From: Pusillimonas sp. MFBS29
Lineage (GTDB): Bacteria > Pseudomonadota > Gammaproteobacteria > Burkholderiales > Burkholderiaceae_B
NCBI RefSeq assembly: GCF_020687695.1
Contig: NZ_JAJEWL010000002.1
Location: 1 to 64,000, forward strand
Reading direction: 5' to 3'
Length of the DNA stretch: 64,000 bases
Position numbers and translations under genes: made by a program. Positions within the stretch are counted from its first letter, which is position 1, and every line of letters starts with the position of its first letter. Positions 55,834-64,000 of the stretch are shown piece after piece. Under the pieces are notes generated by a model that worked only from the letters and a program-made list of their open reading frames with translations, did not search any database and was not told where the DNA came from.

Positions 55834-56888
55834 CAGAACAAACTCTGCGTACAGGCATGCCGCCCGGTCCCGTGATGGTGGATGTGGAAGGCACGGTTCT
55901 TACGCATCATGAGCGTCAGCGCCTGCGTAATCCGCTGGTGGGCGGCGTCATTTTGTTTGCGCGCAATTTTGATCACCGCGAGCAACTGGCTGCCTTGTGC
56001 CAGGCCATTCATGCCGAGCGTGATGAGCCCTTGCTGATTGCTGTGGATCACGAAGGGGGGCGCGTTCAGCGCTTCCGCACGGATGGGTTTACGTCCATTC
56101 CGGCCATGAGTGTGTTTGGCGAGCTGTGGACGCAAGACTCGCTGGCCGCCATGCGCCTGGCGTCCGAAGCGGGCTATGTGCTGGGCGCTGAGTTGCGTGC
56201 CTGCGGTGTGGATCTGAGCTTTACGCCGGTACTGGACCTGGATTACGGCGTCAGCAAGGTGATAGGCAACCGTTCGTTTCACCGGGATCCCAGGGTGGTG
56301 GCCATGCTTGCGCGGGCTCTGATTCAGGGGCTGATGCTGTCCGGGATGGCATCTTGCGGCAAGCACTTTCCGGGACACGGCGCTGTCGAGGCTGACTCGC
56401 ATCACGAAATACCGGTCGATACGCGCACCTTCGAGCAGATCATGCAGGAAGACGCCGCGCCTTACGGCTGGCTGGGTGATATGGTGCTGCCGTCGGTGAT
56501 GCCGGCGCATGTCATTTATTCCCAGGTCGATCCCCAACCGGCAGGTTTTTCCCGACACTGGATACAGAAGGTGCTGCGCCAGGATCTGGCTTATGACGGG
56601 GTGGTTTTCTCCGATGACCTGACGATGGAAGGGGCCACCGTGGCGGGCGATATTCTGGCGCGTGCCGAGGCTGCCCTGGGGGCGGGATGCGATATGGTAT
56701 TGGTTTGCAATCGCCCTGATCTGGCCGACGATCTGCTGTCGCGTCTGAAGATTGAACATGATCCGGCGTCAGTTCAGCGCATACGTCGTCTGATGCCGGC
56801 CAGTGTGGCGCCTGACTGGGATGCCTTGCAGGCTGATGAACGGTATCAATATGCCCGAAGACTTCAATCTCAAATCGTTTCTGGCTGA
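55830..56888 (+). CDS. nagZ: beta-N-acetylhexosaminidase
   Basis: The 352-residue GH3 enzyme has [20 protein letters not shown] near residue 70, the KHFPGHG loop in [20 protein letters not shown] near 176 (acid-base His) and the nucleophile Asp in [15 protein letters not shown] near 258. It recycles anhydromuropeptides in the cytoplasm. Its end overlaps the uvrC start region. Confidence 0.96.
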   Translation: MTEQTLRTGMPPGPVMVDVEGTVLTHHERQRLRNPLVGGVILFARNFDHREQLAALCQAIHAERDEPLLIAVDHEGGRVQRFRTDGFTSIPAMSVFGELWTQDSLAAMRLASEAGYVLGAELRACGVDLSFTPVLDLDYGVSKVIGNRSFHRDPRVVAMLARALIQGLMLSGMASCGKHFPGHGAVEADSHHEIPVDTRTFEQIMQEDAAPYGWLGDMVLPSVMPAHVIYSQVDPQPAGFSRHWIQKVLRQDLAYDGVVFSDDLTMEGATVAGDILARAEAALGAGCDMVLVCNRPDLADDLLSRLKIEHDPASVQRIRRLMPASVAPDWDALQADERYQYARRLQSQIVSG

Positions 56889-58674
56889 CCTGCCTCATCT
56901 TCCGGGTGTCTATAGGCATCTGGATGCACAGGGCACAGTGCTGTATGTAGGCAAGGCGCGCGATCTGAAGAAGCGCGTCAGTTCGTACTTCCAGAAGACG
57001 CCGTCCAGCCCCCGCATCGCCCATATGGTGGCGCGGGTAGAGCGGCTGGAAGTGACGGTCACGCGTTCCGAGGCCGAAGCGCTGTTGCTGGAAAACAATC
57101 TGATCAAGAGCCTGAAGCCGCGCTACAACATCTTGTTCAGGGATGACAAGTCCTATCCCTATCTGATGTTCAGCGGGCATGCAACGCCGCGTATCGCCTA
57201 TTATCGTGGCAGCACCAGCGGGAAGGGGCGGTATTTCGGGCCTTATCCCAATGCGTGGGCCGTGCGTGAAACCATACAGATATTGCAGCGGGTGTTTCGC
57301 CTGCGCACCTGTGAAGACAGCGTCTTTGCCAATCGTTCGCGCCCATGCCTGCTTTATCAGATCGGGCGCTGTTCCGCTCCCTGTGTGGGCCTGATCGCCA
57401 ACGACGATTACCAGGCCGATGTGGCGCGTGCCGTGCAGTTCCTGGACGGGCATGCAAACGAGGTCATGCGCGATATCGAAGAACGCATGCACCAGGCTTC
57501 TGCGGCACTGGAGTTCGAGAAGGCGGCCGTGCTGCGCGACCAGGTTGGTGCGTTGGCCAAAGTGCTGCAACAGCAGTCCATGGAGAAAGTGGGCGATGAC
57601 GATGTTGATGTCATTGCGGTGGCTTCGGCGGGTGGACGTGTCTGTGTCAATCTGGCCATGGTACGGGGCGGGCGTCATCTGGGCGACAAGCCTTTCTTTC
57701 CTGCGCATACCCTGGACGACAGCGCGGCCGATGTGCTGGCAGCCTTTGTCGCCCAGCATTATCTGGACAGCGCCATGCCTGCGGTACTGGTCTGCTCGCA
57801 TTCCTTGCCTGACCCGGATCTGATCAAGTTGCTGGCGGAACAGACCGGGGTCAGGGCCAGAGTACTGATCAGGCCTCAAGGTTTGCGCAAGGTCTGGCTT
57901 GAGCAGGCAAGCAAGAATGCCGAGCTGGCGCTGGCACGTTTGCTGACCGAATCCAGTGCCAGGGTGGCACGCAGCCTGGCACTGGCCACGGCCCTGGATA
58001 TGGACACCGACGAAGCCGCTCTTGATGCCATGCACATAGAATGCTTCGACATCAGCCATACCGCAGGTGAGGCCACCCAGGCATCGTGTGTGGTGTACAA
58101 GCATCACGATATGCAGCCCTCTTTGTATCGTCGCTACAACATCGCGGGCATCACGCCGGGTGATGATTATGCGGCCATGCGTCAGGTGCTCGAGCGTCGC
58201 TTCAGCCGGGTCGCTGACGGGCAGGCCGAGATGCCAGCGATTGTCCTGATCGATGGCGGCAAGGGGCAGGTCGAGGTTGCACGGCAGGTGTTTGTTGAGC
58301 TGGGGCTCGATACCCGTACGATTGTTGGCGTGGCCAAGGGGGAGGGGCGCAAGGTTGGTCTGGAAACCCTGGTGTTCGTGGATGGCAGGGAACCCGTGGC
58401 TTTGGGCATAGAGTCGGCAGCACTGATGCTGGTGGCACAAATTCGCGACGAGGCGCACCGGTTTGCCATTACCGGGATGCGGGCACAACGGGCCAAGGCG
58501 CGCAATGTATCGCGTCTGGAACAAATAGAAGGCATAGGAGCGCGTCGGCGCCAGAAGCTGCTTGCGCGCTTTGGCGGATTCACCGGCGTGGTCGATGCCA
58601 GCATCGATGATCTGCGGTCTGTGGTGGGAATCTCAGATGAACTGGCCGAACGTATCTATCAAGCCCTCCGATAG
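56851..58674 (+). CDS. uvrC: excinuclease ABC subunit C
   Basis: The 607-residue protein has an N-terminal GIY-YIG nuclease ([30 protein letters not shown]), a Cys-rich segment [20 protein letters not shown], a UVR motif ([20 protein letters not shown]), an RNase H-like nuclease core ([37 protein letters not shown]) and C-terminal HhH pair ([20 protein letters not shown]). It makes both incisions in nucleotide excision repair. I start at 56851 ([10 protein letters not shown]), overlapping nagZ by 38 bases; earlier Met codons lie deeper in nagZ. Confidence 0.95.
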   Translation: MPEDFNLKSFLADLPHLPGVYRHLDAQGTVLYVGKARDLKKRVSSYFQKTPSSPRIAHMVARVERLEVTVTRSEAEALLLENNLIKSLKPRYNILFRDDKSYPYLMFSGHATPRIAYYRGSTSGKGRYFGPYPNAWAVRETIQILQRVFRLRTCEDSVFANRSRPCLLYQIGRCSAPCVGLIANDDYQADVARAVQFLDGHANEVMRDIEERMHQASAALEFEKAAVLRDQVGALAKVLQQQSMEKVGDDDVDVIAVASAGGRVCVNLAMVRGGRHLGDKPFFPAHTLDDSAADVLAAFVAQHYLDSAMPAVLVCSHSLPDPDLIKLLAEQTGVRARVLIRPQGLRKVWLEQASKNAELALARLLTESSARVARSLALATALDMDTDEAALDAMHIECFDISHTAGEATQASCVVYKHHDMQPSLYRRYNIAGITPGDDYAAMRQVLERRFSRVADGQAEMPAIVLIDGGKGQVEVARQVFVELGLDTRTIVGVAKGEGRKVGLETLVFVDGREPVALGIESAALMLVAQIRDEAHRFAITGMRAQRAKARNVSRLEQIEGIGARRRQKLLARFGGFTGVVDASIDDLRSVVGISDELAERIYQALR

Positions 58675-58689
58675 GGTAGTATTCAGCTT

Positions 58690-59268
58690 ATGCCTATGAA
58701 CCTACCTATTGCCCTGACCTGGCTGCGTATCGGCATGATTCCGCTGGTCGTTGGGCTGTTCTATATTCCCACTGACTGGATTTCCGTGCCGGTGCGAGAT
58801 GCCGTGGCCGCGGTTGCCTTTATTGTGGCCGCCCTGACCGATTGGTTCGACGGCTGGCTGGCCCGGCGCTGGAACCAAACGTCGTCGTTCGGCGCATTCC
58901 TCGACCCGGTCGCCGACAAGCTGATGGTTTGTGCGGCGCTGCTGATTTTGCTGGATCTGGATCGTGTAGACTCCTTTATCGCCCTGATCATCATCGGGCG
59001 CGAGATCACCATTTCGGCGTTGCGCGAATGGATGGCCAAGATAGGTGCGAGTGGCAGCGTGGCCGTGCACCGCCTGGGCAAGCTCAAGACGGCAGCACAA
59101 ATGATTGCGATACCTTGTCTCTTGTACTGGCAGCCGTTGTACGGTGTTCCACTAGAGCTGCTCGGGCAAGTGCTGATCGTGATTGCCGCCATCCTGACGG
59201 TATGGTCCATGTTCTATTACCTGCGCCGCGCCTGGCCTGAAATTCGCGACCGTTCCGACCGGCGCTGA
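58690..59268 (+). CDS. pgsA: CDP-diacylglycerol-glycerol-3-phosphate 3-phosphatidyltransferase
   Basis: The 192-residue membrane enzyme has the CDP-alcohol phosphotransferase signature DWFDGWLARRWNQTSSFGAF followed by LDPVADK near residue 55, with all Asp and Gly positions intact, and about five membrane helices. It makes phosphatidylglycerol phosphate. An ATG at 58696 is an alternative start. The uvrC-pgsA order is common in proteobacteria. Confidence 0.95.
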   Translation: MPMNLPIALTWLRIGMIPLVVGLFYIPTDWISVPVRDAVAAVAFIVAALTDWFDGWLARRWNQTSSFGAFLDPVADKLMVCAALLILLDLDRVDSFIALIIIGREITISALREWMAKIGASGSVAVHRLGKLKTAAQMIAIPCLLYWQPLYGVPLELLGQVLIVIAAILTVWSMFYYLRRAWPEIRDRSDRR

Positions 59269-59312
59269 AGCGGCCGGCTTCAAAGCCATAAAGCGTTCAC
59301 AAAGACAGCATC

Positions 59313-60602
59313 ATGACAGCAGCAAACCCGGGGATCCAGCCAGATAGTCTGGCTTTGAAGTACAAAGACTGGAAAATCATCAGCCTGATCGGATCCGCGC
59401 ATGCGTGCTCACACTTCTTTCAGCTGGTATTCCCCACGCTGTATCTCTCGCTGGCTCACGAGTATGGCTACGATTTCGTTCAGCTGGGCTTGCTGGCCAC
59501 CGTGTTTTTCCTGGTGTCTTGTCTAGGGCAGGCGTCGTCGGGTTTTGTGGTCGATCGCATAGGCCCGGCCCCCGTACTGCGTTTCGGGTTGGGTTGCTTT
59601 GTGCTGTCCGGTGTCCTTATCGCGTTATCCAACGGCTATTTCCTGCTGCTGCTGGCTGCTGCGATCGGAGGCATAGGCAATTCTGTTTTTCATCCTGTTG
59701 ACTATTCCATCATCAATCATCGCGTCAGCCAGCGCCGCCTGGGCCATGCTTTCAGCACCCACGGCCTGACCGGCAACCTGGGCTGGGCCCTGACGCCGGT
59801 GTTCATGGCAGCCCTTATCCATCTGGGCAACTGGCGGATTGCCGCTTTCGGGGCCGCCTTGCTGGTGGCGTTTGTGCTTTTCCTGACCTGGCTTGGCCGT
59901 GATTTGCTGGCAGGCAGAAATGAAAGCGAACCGACGCCTGCGACCGAGGCGGAATCGCGGGAAGCCGATTTGTCCAGGCAGACCGTGGGGCAGACACTGG
60001 CTACATTGCTGGTGCAGCCTGCGCTTTGGGGTGCCTTTCTGTTCTTTGCCTTTACGGCCGGCTCCCTGTCTTCAGTACAGAACTACACCATACCCATGCT
60101 GGGCGATGTCTACGGTATCGATAAAGTGCTGGCCGGCACAGCCCTGTCGGGATACATGCTGGCAGCGGCGGGCGGCATGGTGTTTGGAGGTTTCCTGGTT
60201 GGCTCAACACCCAATACCGAGCGTATTGTGGCCATTTCGCTGGTGCTGGCGGGCGGTTTGCTGGTGGTACTGGCCTTGGGCGGTGTGCCACCGTCGTTTG
60301 CGGTCTTGCTGGTGTGCATGGCCGGTTTCTGTTCCGGCGTGGCAGGGCCTTCGCGTGACATGTTGATCCGGCGTGTCACCCCGAAAGGGGCCACCGGAAC
60401 CGTCTATGGTCTGGTTTATTCGGGCATGGATGTCGGCTCTTCGTTGGCACCTGTGGGCTTTGGCATGATGCTCGATGCCGGATTCAGCCAGGGGCCCTGG
60501 TATGGCTCGGCCGTGGGCTTTGTTTGTGCTGCCGGGCTGGCGATCATGGTGGCCAAAGCTGCCAGCCGCAGCGGCCTGCCGGCGATGCCGGCCAAGGCCT
60601 GA
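59313..60602 (+). CDS. MFS transporter, fosmidomycin-resistance (Fsr)-like
   Basis: The 429-residue protein has ~12 membrane helices. IISLIGSAHACSHFFQLVFP at the start, GNSVFHPVDYSIINHRVSQR near residue 128 and HAFSTHGLTGNLGWALTPVF near 150 fit the Fsr subgroup, where HP-x-x and HGxxGxxG motifs recur. Its natural substrate is unknown. It has no obvious partner gene. Confidence 0.88.
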   Translation: MTAANPGIQPDSLALKYKDWKIISLIGSAHACSHFFQLVFPTLYLSLAHEYGYDFVQLGLLATVFFLVSCLGQASSGFVVDRIGPAPVLRFGLGCFVLSGVLIALSNGYFLLLLAAAIGGIGNSVFHPVDYSIINHRVSQRRLGHAFSTHGLTGNLGWALTPVFMAALIHLGNWRIAAFGAALLVAFVLFLTWLGRDLLAGRNESEPTPATEAESREADLSRQTVGQTLATLLVQPALWGAFLFFAFTAGSLSSVQNYTIPMLGDVYGIDKVLAGTALSGYMLAAAGGMVFGGFLVGSTPNTERIVAISLVLAGGLLVVLALGGVPPSFAVLLVCMAGFCSGVAGPSRDMLIRRVTPKGATGTVYGLVYSGMDVGSSLAPVGFGMMLDAGFSQGPWYGSAVGFVCAAGLAIMVAKAASRSGLPAMPAKA

Positions 60603-60632
60603 TTCCGGCACGCCCGGGTTGGCAGGACCGGG

Positions 60633-61457
60633 TTATTGCCGGGCTGTGCGGAACTGGCTGACGCTGGCCGGGGTGCTGCTGCGCCAGGGGTTGATGTCCA
60701 GGCCGCCGCGTCGCGTGTAGCGTGCATAAACGGTCAGTGTCTCAGGCTGACAGGCTTGCCAGATATCACAGTACATTTTCTCGACACAATGCTCGTGAAA
60801 CTCGGTATGACGACGCAGCGATACAACGTAGCGCAGCAATGCGTCGCGATCAATTTGTGGTCCCGTATAGCGTACCTGCACGCTTCCCCAATCGGGCTGT
60901 CCGGTGACCGGGCAATTGGATTTGAGCAGATCCGACACCAGCGTTTCCGTCACAACGGTGGCCGACGGCAGGCATTGCAGCAGGCCGGGTGACGGTTCGT
61001 AGGTGCTGATTGCTATGTCGGCATCATCAATGTTGATTCCTTCCATGGGCGCATGTTGCACGATGGACTGCGGGCCGAGCGGCTGCAGTTCCACGCCTAC
61101 ATCGGCGCCGGCAGCTCGGCCAAGATCAGTTTTCAGGATCTGACTCACGGCCTCGGCATGCTCGAAACGCTCTTCACTGAAGGAGTTCAGATACAGCTTG
61201 AATGACTTGGATTCGACCAGGTTGGGGCTGAAGTGAGGGAATACAAATCGGGCCAGGGCAACCACCGGTTTGCCTTTTGGCGTCAGCCACGACAATTCGT
61301 AGGCGTTCCAGATGTCGTCGCCATACCAGGTTGCCGGGATGGCAAGTGCAGCGCGATTGCTTGCACGAGCGACAGGAAAGAGCAGCCCGGCGTCGTAAGT
61401 ATCGGGGTAGATTGTTTCGTGGCCTAGTGGTGCGTTGGCGAGGGCAGGGTCTTGCAT
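60633..61457 (-). CDS. queF: NADPH-dependent 7-cyano-7-deazaguanine reductase
   Basis: The 274-residue long-form QueF has two tunnel-fold halves. ISTYEPSPGLLQCLPS and LVSDLLKSNCPVTGQPDWGS near residue 185 carry the catalytic Cys and Asp, and LRRHTEFHEHCVEKMYCDIW the conserved Glu/His. SKSFKLYLNSFSEERF near 82 is the QueF motif. It makes preQ1 for queuosine. I see no preQ1 riboswitch in its leader. Confidence 0.95.
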   Translation of the reverse strand: MQDPALANAPLGHETIYPDTYDAGLLFPVARASNRAALAIPATWYGDDIWNAYELSWLTPKGKPVVALARFVFPHFSPNLVESKSFKLYLNSFSEERFEHAEAVSQILKTDLGRAAGADVGVELQPLGPQSIVQHAPMEGINIDDADIAISTYEPSPGLLQCLPSATVVTETLVSDLLKSNCPVTGQPDWGSVQVRYTGPQIDRDALLRYVVSLRRHTEFHEHCVEKMYCDIWQACQPETLTVYARYTRRGGLDINPWRSSTPASVSQFRTARQ

Positions 61458-61778
61458 GGTTTCTGATGGCTTGGTAAGAAAATTCCGGGATATGGCGGGT
61501 GCGCAATGTCAGCTCTCATTGTACTTGCCAGGCTTCTGTTCTCGTATGGTGAAAAATCGCTTCCGCATTATGAAAACAGCCTGCTGCGTTGCATGATTGA
61601 TCATTTCATACCAGAAAATATTATTCCACTATATAAAAATAGTTTTATAAGTTAATGTTTTTAAAAACAAATATTTTTAGTCTTATATAAGACATAAGTG
61701 TTATATGCTGCGCAACAAAGGCGTAGACTTTTCCCATCGATTTCTGCTTTTGTTTTTAACTTTTCAAGGAACATCATC
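61458..61778. promoter_or_regulatory. queF-aceA divergent region with GTCTTATATAAGAC palindrome
   Basis: 321 bases, strongly AT-rich from 61600. The 14-bp perfect palindrome GTCTTATATAAGAC lies at 61680-61693 and is followed by ATAAG. It resembles operators of GntR-family regulators of central carbon genes in betaproteobacteria, as I recall them. CAAGGA stands before the aceA ATG. Confidence 0.5.
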
Positions 61779-63104
61779 ATGAGCACACGGGAAAACGAAA
61801 TACGCAATTTGCAAAAGAGCTGGGCTGAAGACCCCCGCTGGCAGGGCATCAAACGTGGTTATGGTGCCGAAGAGGTCGTGCGCTTGCGTGGCTCGGTGCA
61901 GGTCGAGCATACCCTGGCACGCCGTGGTGCCGAGAAGCTGTGGGGCTTGCTGCACTCCGAGCCGTTTGTGAATTCCCTGGGGGCCCTGACCGGCAACCAG
62001 GCCATGCAGCAGGTCAAGGCCGGGCTCAAGGCCATCTATCTTTCTGGCTGGCAGGTTGCCGGCGATGCGAATGGCGCGGGCGAGATGTATCCCGATCAAT
62101 CGCTGTATCCGGCCAATTCGGTTCCGCAAGTCGTGCGCCGCATCAATAACGCCTTGACCCGCTGCGATCAGATCCAGTGGATGGAGGGCAAGAACCCGCA
62201 AGATGCTGACTATATCGACTACTTCGCTCCGATTGTGGCTGACGCCGAGGCCGGCTTTGGTGGTGTGCTCAATGCGTTTGAACTGATGAAGGCCATGATA
62301 GAAGCCGGTGCTGCCGGGGTGCACTTCGAAGATCAGCTGGCATCGGTCAAGAAATGTGGCCACATGGGCGGTAAAGTGCTGGTTCCCACGCGCGACGCCG
62401 TTGCAAAGCTGGTTTCGGCCCGTCTGGCTGCCGACGTACTGGGCGTACCCACGCTGTTGCTGGCGCGTACCGATGCGGACGCTGCAGACCTGGTGACCAG
62501 CGACATTGATGAAAACGATCATCCCTTCATTACCGGCGAGCGTACTCCGGAAGGCTTTTTCCGTACCCGCGCCGGTATCGAGCAGGGTATTTCGCGTGGC
62601 CTGGCCTATGCGCCTTACGCGGATTTGCTCTGGTGCGAAACGTCGACCCCCAACCTTGAGTATGCCCGTCAGTTCGCCGAGGCCATACACCGCCGGTTCC
62701 CCGGAAAAATGCTGGCCTACAACTGCTCGCCGTCGTTCAACTGGAAGAAGAATCTTGATGACTCGACGATCGCCAAGTTCCAGCGTGAACTGGGCGCCAT
62801 GGGTTACAAGTTCCAGTTCATCACCCTGGCTGGCTTCCACGCCTTGAACTACGGCATGTTCGAGCTGGCTCATGGCTACGCACGTCGCCAGATGAGCGCC
62901 TTCGTCGAGTTGCAGCAGAAGGAATTTGCCGCTGCCGACTTGGGGTTCACCGCCGTGAAGCACCAGCGGGAAGTGGGCACAGGTTACTTCGATGCCGTCA
63001 CCCAGACGATAGAAGGCGGGCAGTCCTCGACCACTGCCCTGACCGGGTCGACCGAAGAAGCCCAATTCGAGTCTGACACAGCGGCAGACCGCAAAGTCGC
63101 CTGA
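61779..63104 (+). CDS. aceA: isocitrate lyase
   Basis: The 441-residue glyoxylate-cycle enzyme has [20 protein letters not shown] near residue 70, [20 protein letters not shown] near 150, and the catalytic loop [20 protein letters not shown] near 188 (KKCGH). It splits isocitrate into succinate and glyoxylate. I start at 61779 ([10 protein letters not shown]); an earlier in-frame Met lies in the AT-rich leader. No aceB is adjacent in the window. Confidence 0.96.
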   Translation: MSTRENEIRNLQKSWAEDPRWQGIKRGYGAEEVVRLRGSVQVEHTLARRGAEKLWGLLHSEPFVNSLGALTGNQAMQQVKAGLKAIYLSGWQVAGDANGAGEMYPDQSLYPANSVPQVVRRINNALTRCDQIQWMEGKNPQDADYIDYFAPIVADAEAGFGGVLNAFELMKAMIEAGAAGVHFEDQLASVKKCGHMGGKVLVPTRDAVAKLVSARLAADVLGVPTLLLARTDADAADLVTSDIDENDHPFITGERTPEGFFRTRAGIEQGISRGLAYAPYADLLWCETSTPNLEYARQFAEAIHRRFPGKMLAYNCSPSFNWKKNLDDSTIAKFQRELGAMGYKFQFITLAGFHALNYGMFELAHGYARRQMSAFVELQQKEFAAADLGFTAVKHQREVGTGYFDAVTQTIEGGQSSTTALTGSTEEAQFESDTAADRKVA

Positions 63105-63131
63105 ATAGTGCAGTAACGCAAGGATCAAATC

Positions 63132-63172
63132 AGGCGTAAAATCATCCGGGCGGGATGGTTTTACGCCTTTCT
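63132..63172 (+). terminator. intrinsic terminator after aceA
   Basis: AGGCGTAAAATCATCC and GGATGGTTTTACGCCT pair over 16 bp with one G-T pair, followed by TTCTT. Confidence 0.85.
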
Positions 63173-63226
63173 TGCATTTTGCGGTCACGGCCAGACTGGC
63201 CGGCAAATATCAATGTTTTCATAATC

Positions 63227-63240
63227 TTGATTTAGATCAA
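63227..63240 (+). promoter_or_regulatory. FNR/ANR box
   Basis: TTGATTTAGATCAA matches the FNR consensus TTGATnnnnATCAA at every fixed position, 35 bases before the CcoI-like start codon. It predicts induction at low oxygen. Confidence 0.8.
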
Positions 63241-63274
63241 GTTGTCTTTGAGGTCATTTGTTATATTGCCTGTC

Positions 63275-64000
63275 ATGCGCGCATTCTCCATTTTCTCCAC
63301 CCCGGGTGGCTTGTCCGATCACGACCGTGAAAAACGGCGTCATATGCTGGCGCGCATGGGTTTGGGGTGGCTTGCCATGATGCAGGTCATGATGTTTGCG
63401 TTTCCGGGCTACCTGCGCTCGGAAAGCATGGCGCCCGAGAATCTTCAGTTGCTTGACCAGGCAATCTTCCTGATGAACTGGATCAGCCTGATCCTGACCG
63501 TGCCGGTCATGTTTTACTGTGCCTGGCCGGTATGGCGCGGCGCGCTGGATACCCTGCGGCATGGCCGCGTAGGCATGGACGTGCCGGTTGCATTGGGTAT
63601 TGTTGCCGCCTTCATTCCCAGCGCGATCACAACCTGGACGGGCAGGGGAGAAGTCTATTTCGATTCCGTCACCATGTTCGTGGCCTTTCTCCTGACGGCG
63701 CGTTACCTGGAGCTCTGTGCGCGCCAGTCCGTTGGGGGCGATCAGGTACATCAATACATAGAACAGTTTCGCCAGAGTGTATCTGTGCGCGCCAACCGGG
63801 TAGCTTTCTGGTTTGTACTGGTACAGCTTGTGCTGGCGTTCCTCGTTGGCGCCTTCTGGTACTTCTACTCTCCCGAGCACGCCATCGGAGTCATGGTGGC
63901 TTTGCTGGTCATGAGCTGCCCCTGTGCCATGGCCATGGCCGTGCCCACGGCTGTTGCCGCGGCTCATGCCTGTCATTCCGCAGCCCCCGCCGGTGCGGGG
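63275..64000 (+). CDS. CcoI/FixI-like P-type ATPase membrane domain, lacking HMA and actuator domains (partial)
   Basis: The frame runs open to the window end (242 codons). It begins MRAFSIFSTPGGLSDHDREK, then MLARMGLGWLAMMQVMMFAF, GRVGMDVPVALGIVAAFIPS, TMFVAFLLTARYLELCARQS and the metal-site helix VALLVMSCPCAMAMAVPTAV. These are the membrane helices of CcoI copper ATPases for cbb3 oxidase. No N-terminal CxxC domain is present, and ARQSVGGDQVHQYIEQFRQS leads straight into the next helix where ~110 residues of actuator domain (TGE motif) should be. After PTAVAAAHA it also departs from the usual path to the DKTGT site. The FNR box supports a low-oxygen role. Confidence 0.7.
   Translation, partial: MRAFSIFSTPGGLSDHDREKRRHMLARMGLGWLAMMQVMMFAFPGYLRSESMAPENLQLLDQAIFLMNWISLILTVPVMFYCAWPVWRGALDTLRHGRVGMDVPVALGIVAAFIPSAITTWTGRGEVYFDSVTMFVAFLLTARYLELCARQSVGGDQVHQYIEQFRQSVSVRANRVAFWFVLVQLVLAFLVGAFWYFYSPEHAIGVMVALLVMSCPCAMAMAVPTAVAAAHACHSAAPAGAG

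Noticed and set aside
56512-58524. 670-codon open frame antisense to nagZ/uvrC
   Set aside because: Low-complexity His/Gln/Arg-rich product typical of a GC-rich shadow; uvrC and nagZ motifs are intact on the plus strand.
61764-63206. 480-codon frame antisense to aceA
   Set aside because: Shadow of isocitrate lyase; begins inside the aceA terminator region without a ribosome site.
1-64000. CRISPR array or prophage
   Set aside because: No regularly spaced repeats, cas genes, or phage structural genes were seen; only the AlpA-like gene hints at phage ancestry.

Overview
The window looks like chromosomal DNA of a Gram-negative betaproteobacterium, most likely family Alcaligenaceae (Bordetella/Pusillimonas/Castellaniella-like). 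I base this on the conserved run gyrA-serC-pheA-hisC-tyrA-aroA-cmk-rpsA-ihfB-lapA-lapB-hldE-hldD, the order rplS-Nudix-rsgA-M48-orn, LPS heptose genes, ubiquinone synthesis, a Bug-type solute-binding protein and a complete aerobic phenylacetate cluster. The genus is inference. No rRNA, tRNA or CRISPR array was recognised.

Region 1 (1-7.8 kb) is accessory and decayed. It holds an ISL3-type transposase fragment fused to a truncated DUF262 gene, a frameshifted DprA-like gene, the last ~60 codons of a RecQ/phosphoribosyltransferase gene, then two back-to-back ~2-kb cassettes. These cassettes (GlxA-type regulator plus monooxygenase; AlpA-like regulator plus Fic enzyme) are bounded by related ~220-240 bp arms meeting at a shared core, which looks like tandem att-bounded elements without an integrase. 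A strong terminator and a TacA/TacT-like toxin-antitoxin pair close the region.

Region 2 (7.8-13.1 kb): membrane PQQ glucose-type dehydrogenase, a small membrane protein, gph, ubiG and an OmpA-like lipid-anchor-free peptidoglycan-binding protein. Region 3 (13.4-29.9 kb) is a tightly packed housekeeping block, with many ATGA overlaps: gyrase A, serine and aromatic amino-acid synthesis, CMP kinase, ribosomal protein S1, IHF beta, LPS assembly proteins, heptose synthesis, a ComEA-like protein and cysM.

Region 4 (29.9-41.2 kb): mltB, a class II HDAC-like deacetylase, etfBA, an acyl-CoA dehydrogenase, a 1-Cys peroxiredoxin, and a LysR-controlled divergent operon (Bug binding protein, CoA-transferase, SDR, MaoC hydratase) that appears to import and oxidise an unknown organic acid. 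Region 5 (41.2-45.7 kb): an unannotated 58-residue membrane protein behind a possible structured leader, then rplS, a Nudix CoA pyrophosphatase, rsgA, an M48 protease and orn.

Region 6 (45.7-55 kb) is the phenylacetate island: paaX, then divergent paaABCDE, paaN, paaG, paaI, paaK. The paaA promoter carries a perfect FNR-type palindrome over its -35 box. A 226-bp nested palindrome follows paaK. Region 7 (55.3-64 kb): acpS, nagZ, uvrC, pgsA, an Fsr-like MFS exporter, queF, aceA, and at the edge an FNR-boxed CcoI-like P-type ATPase that lacks both its N-terminal metal-binding domain and its actuator domain.
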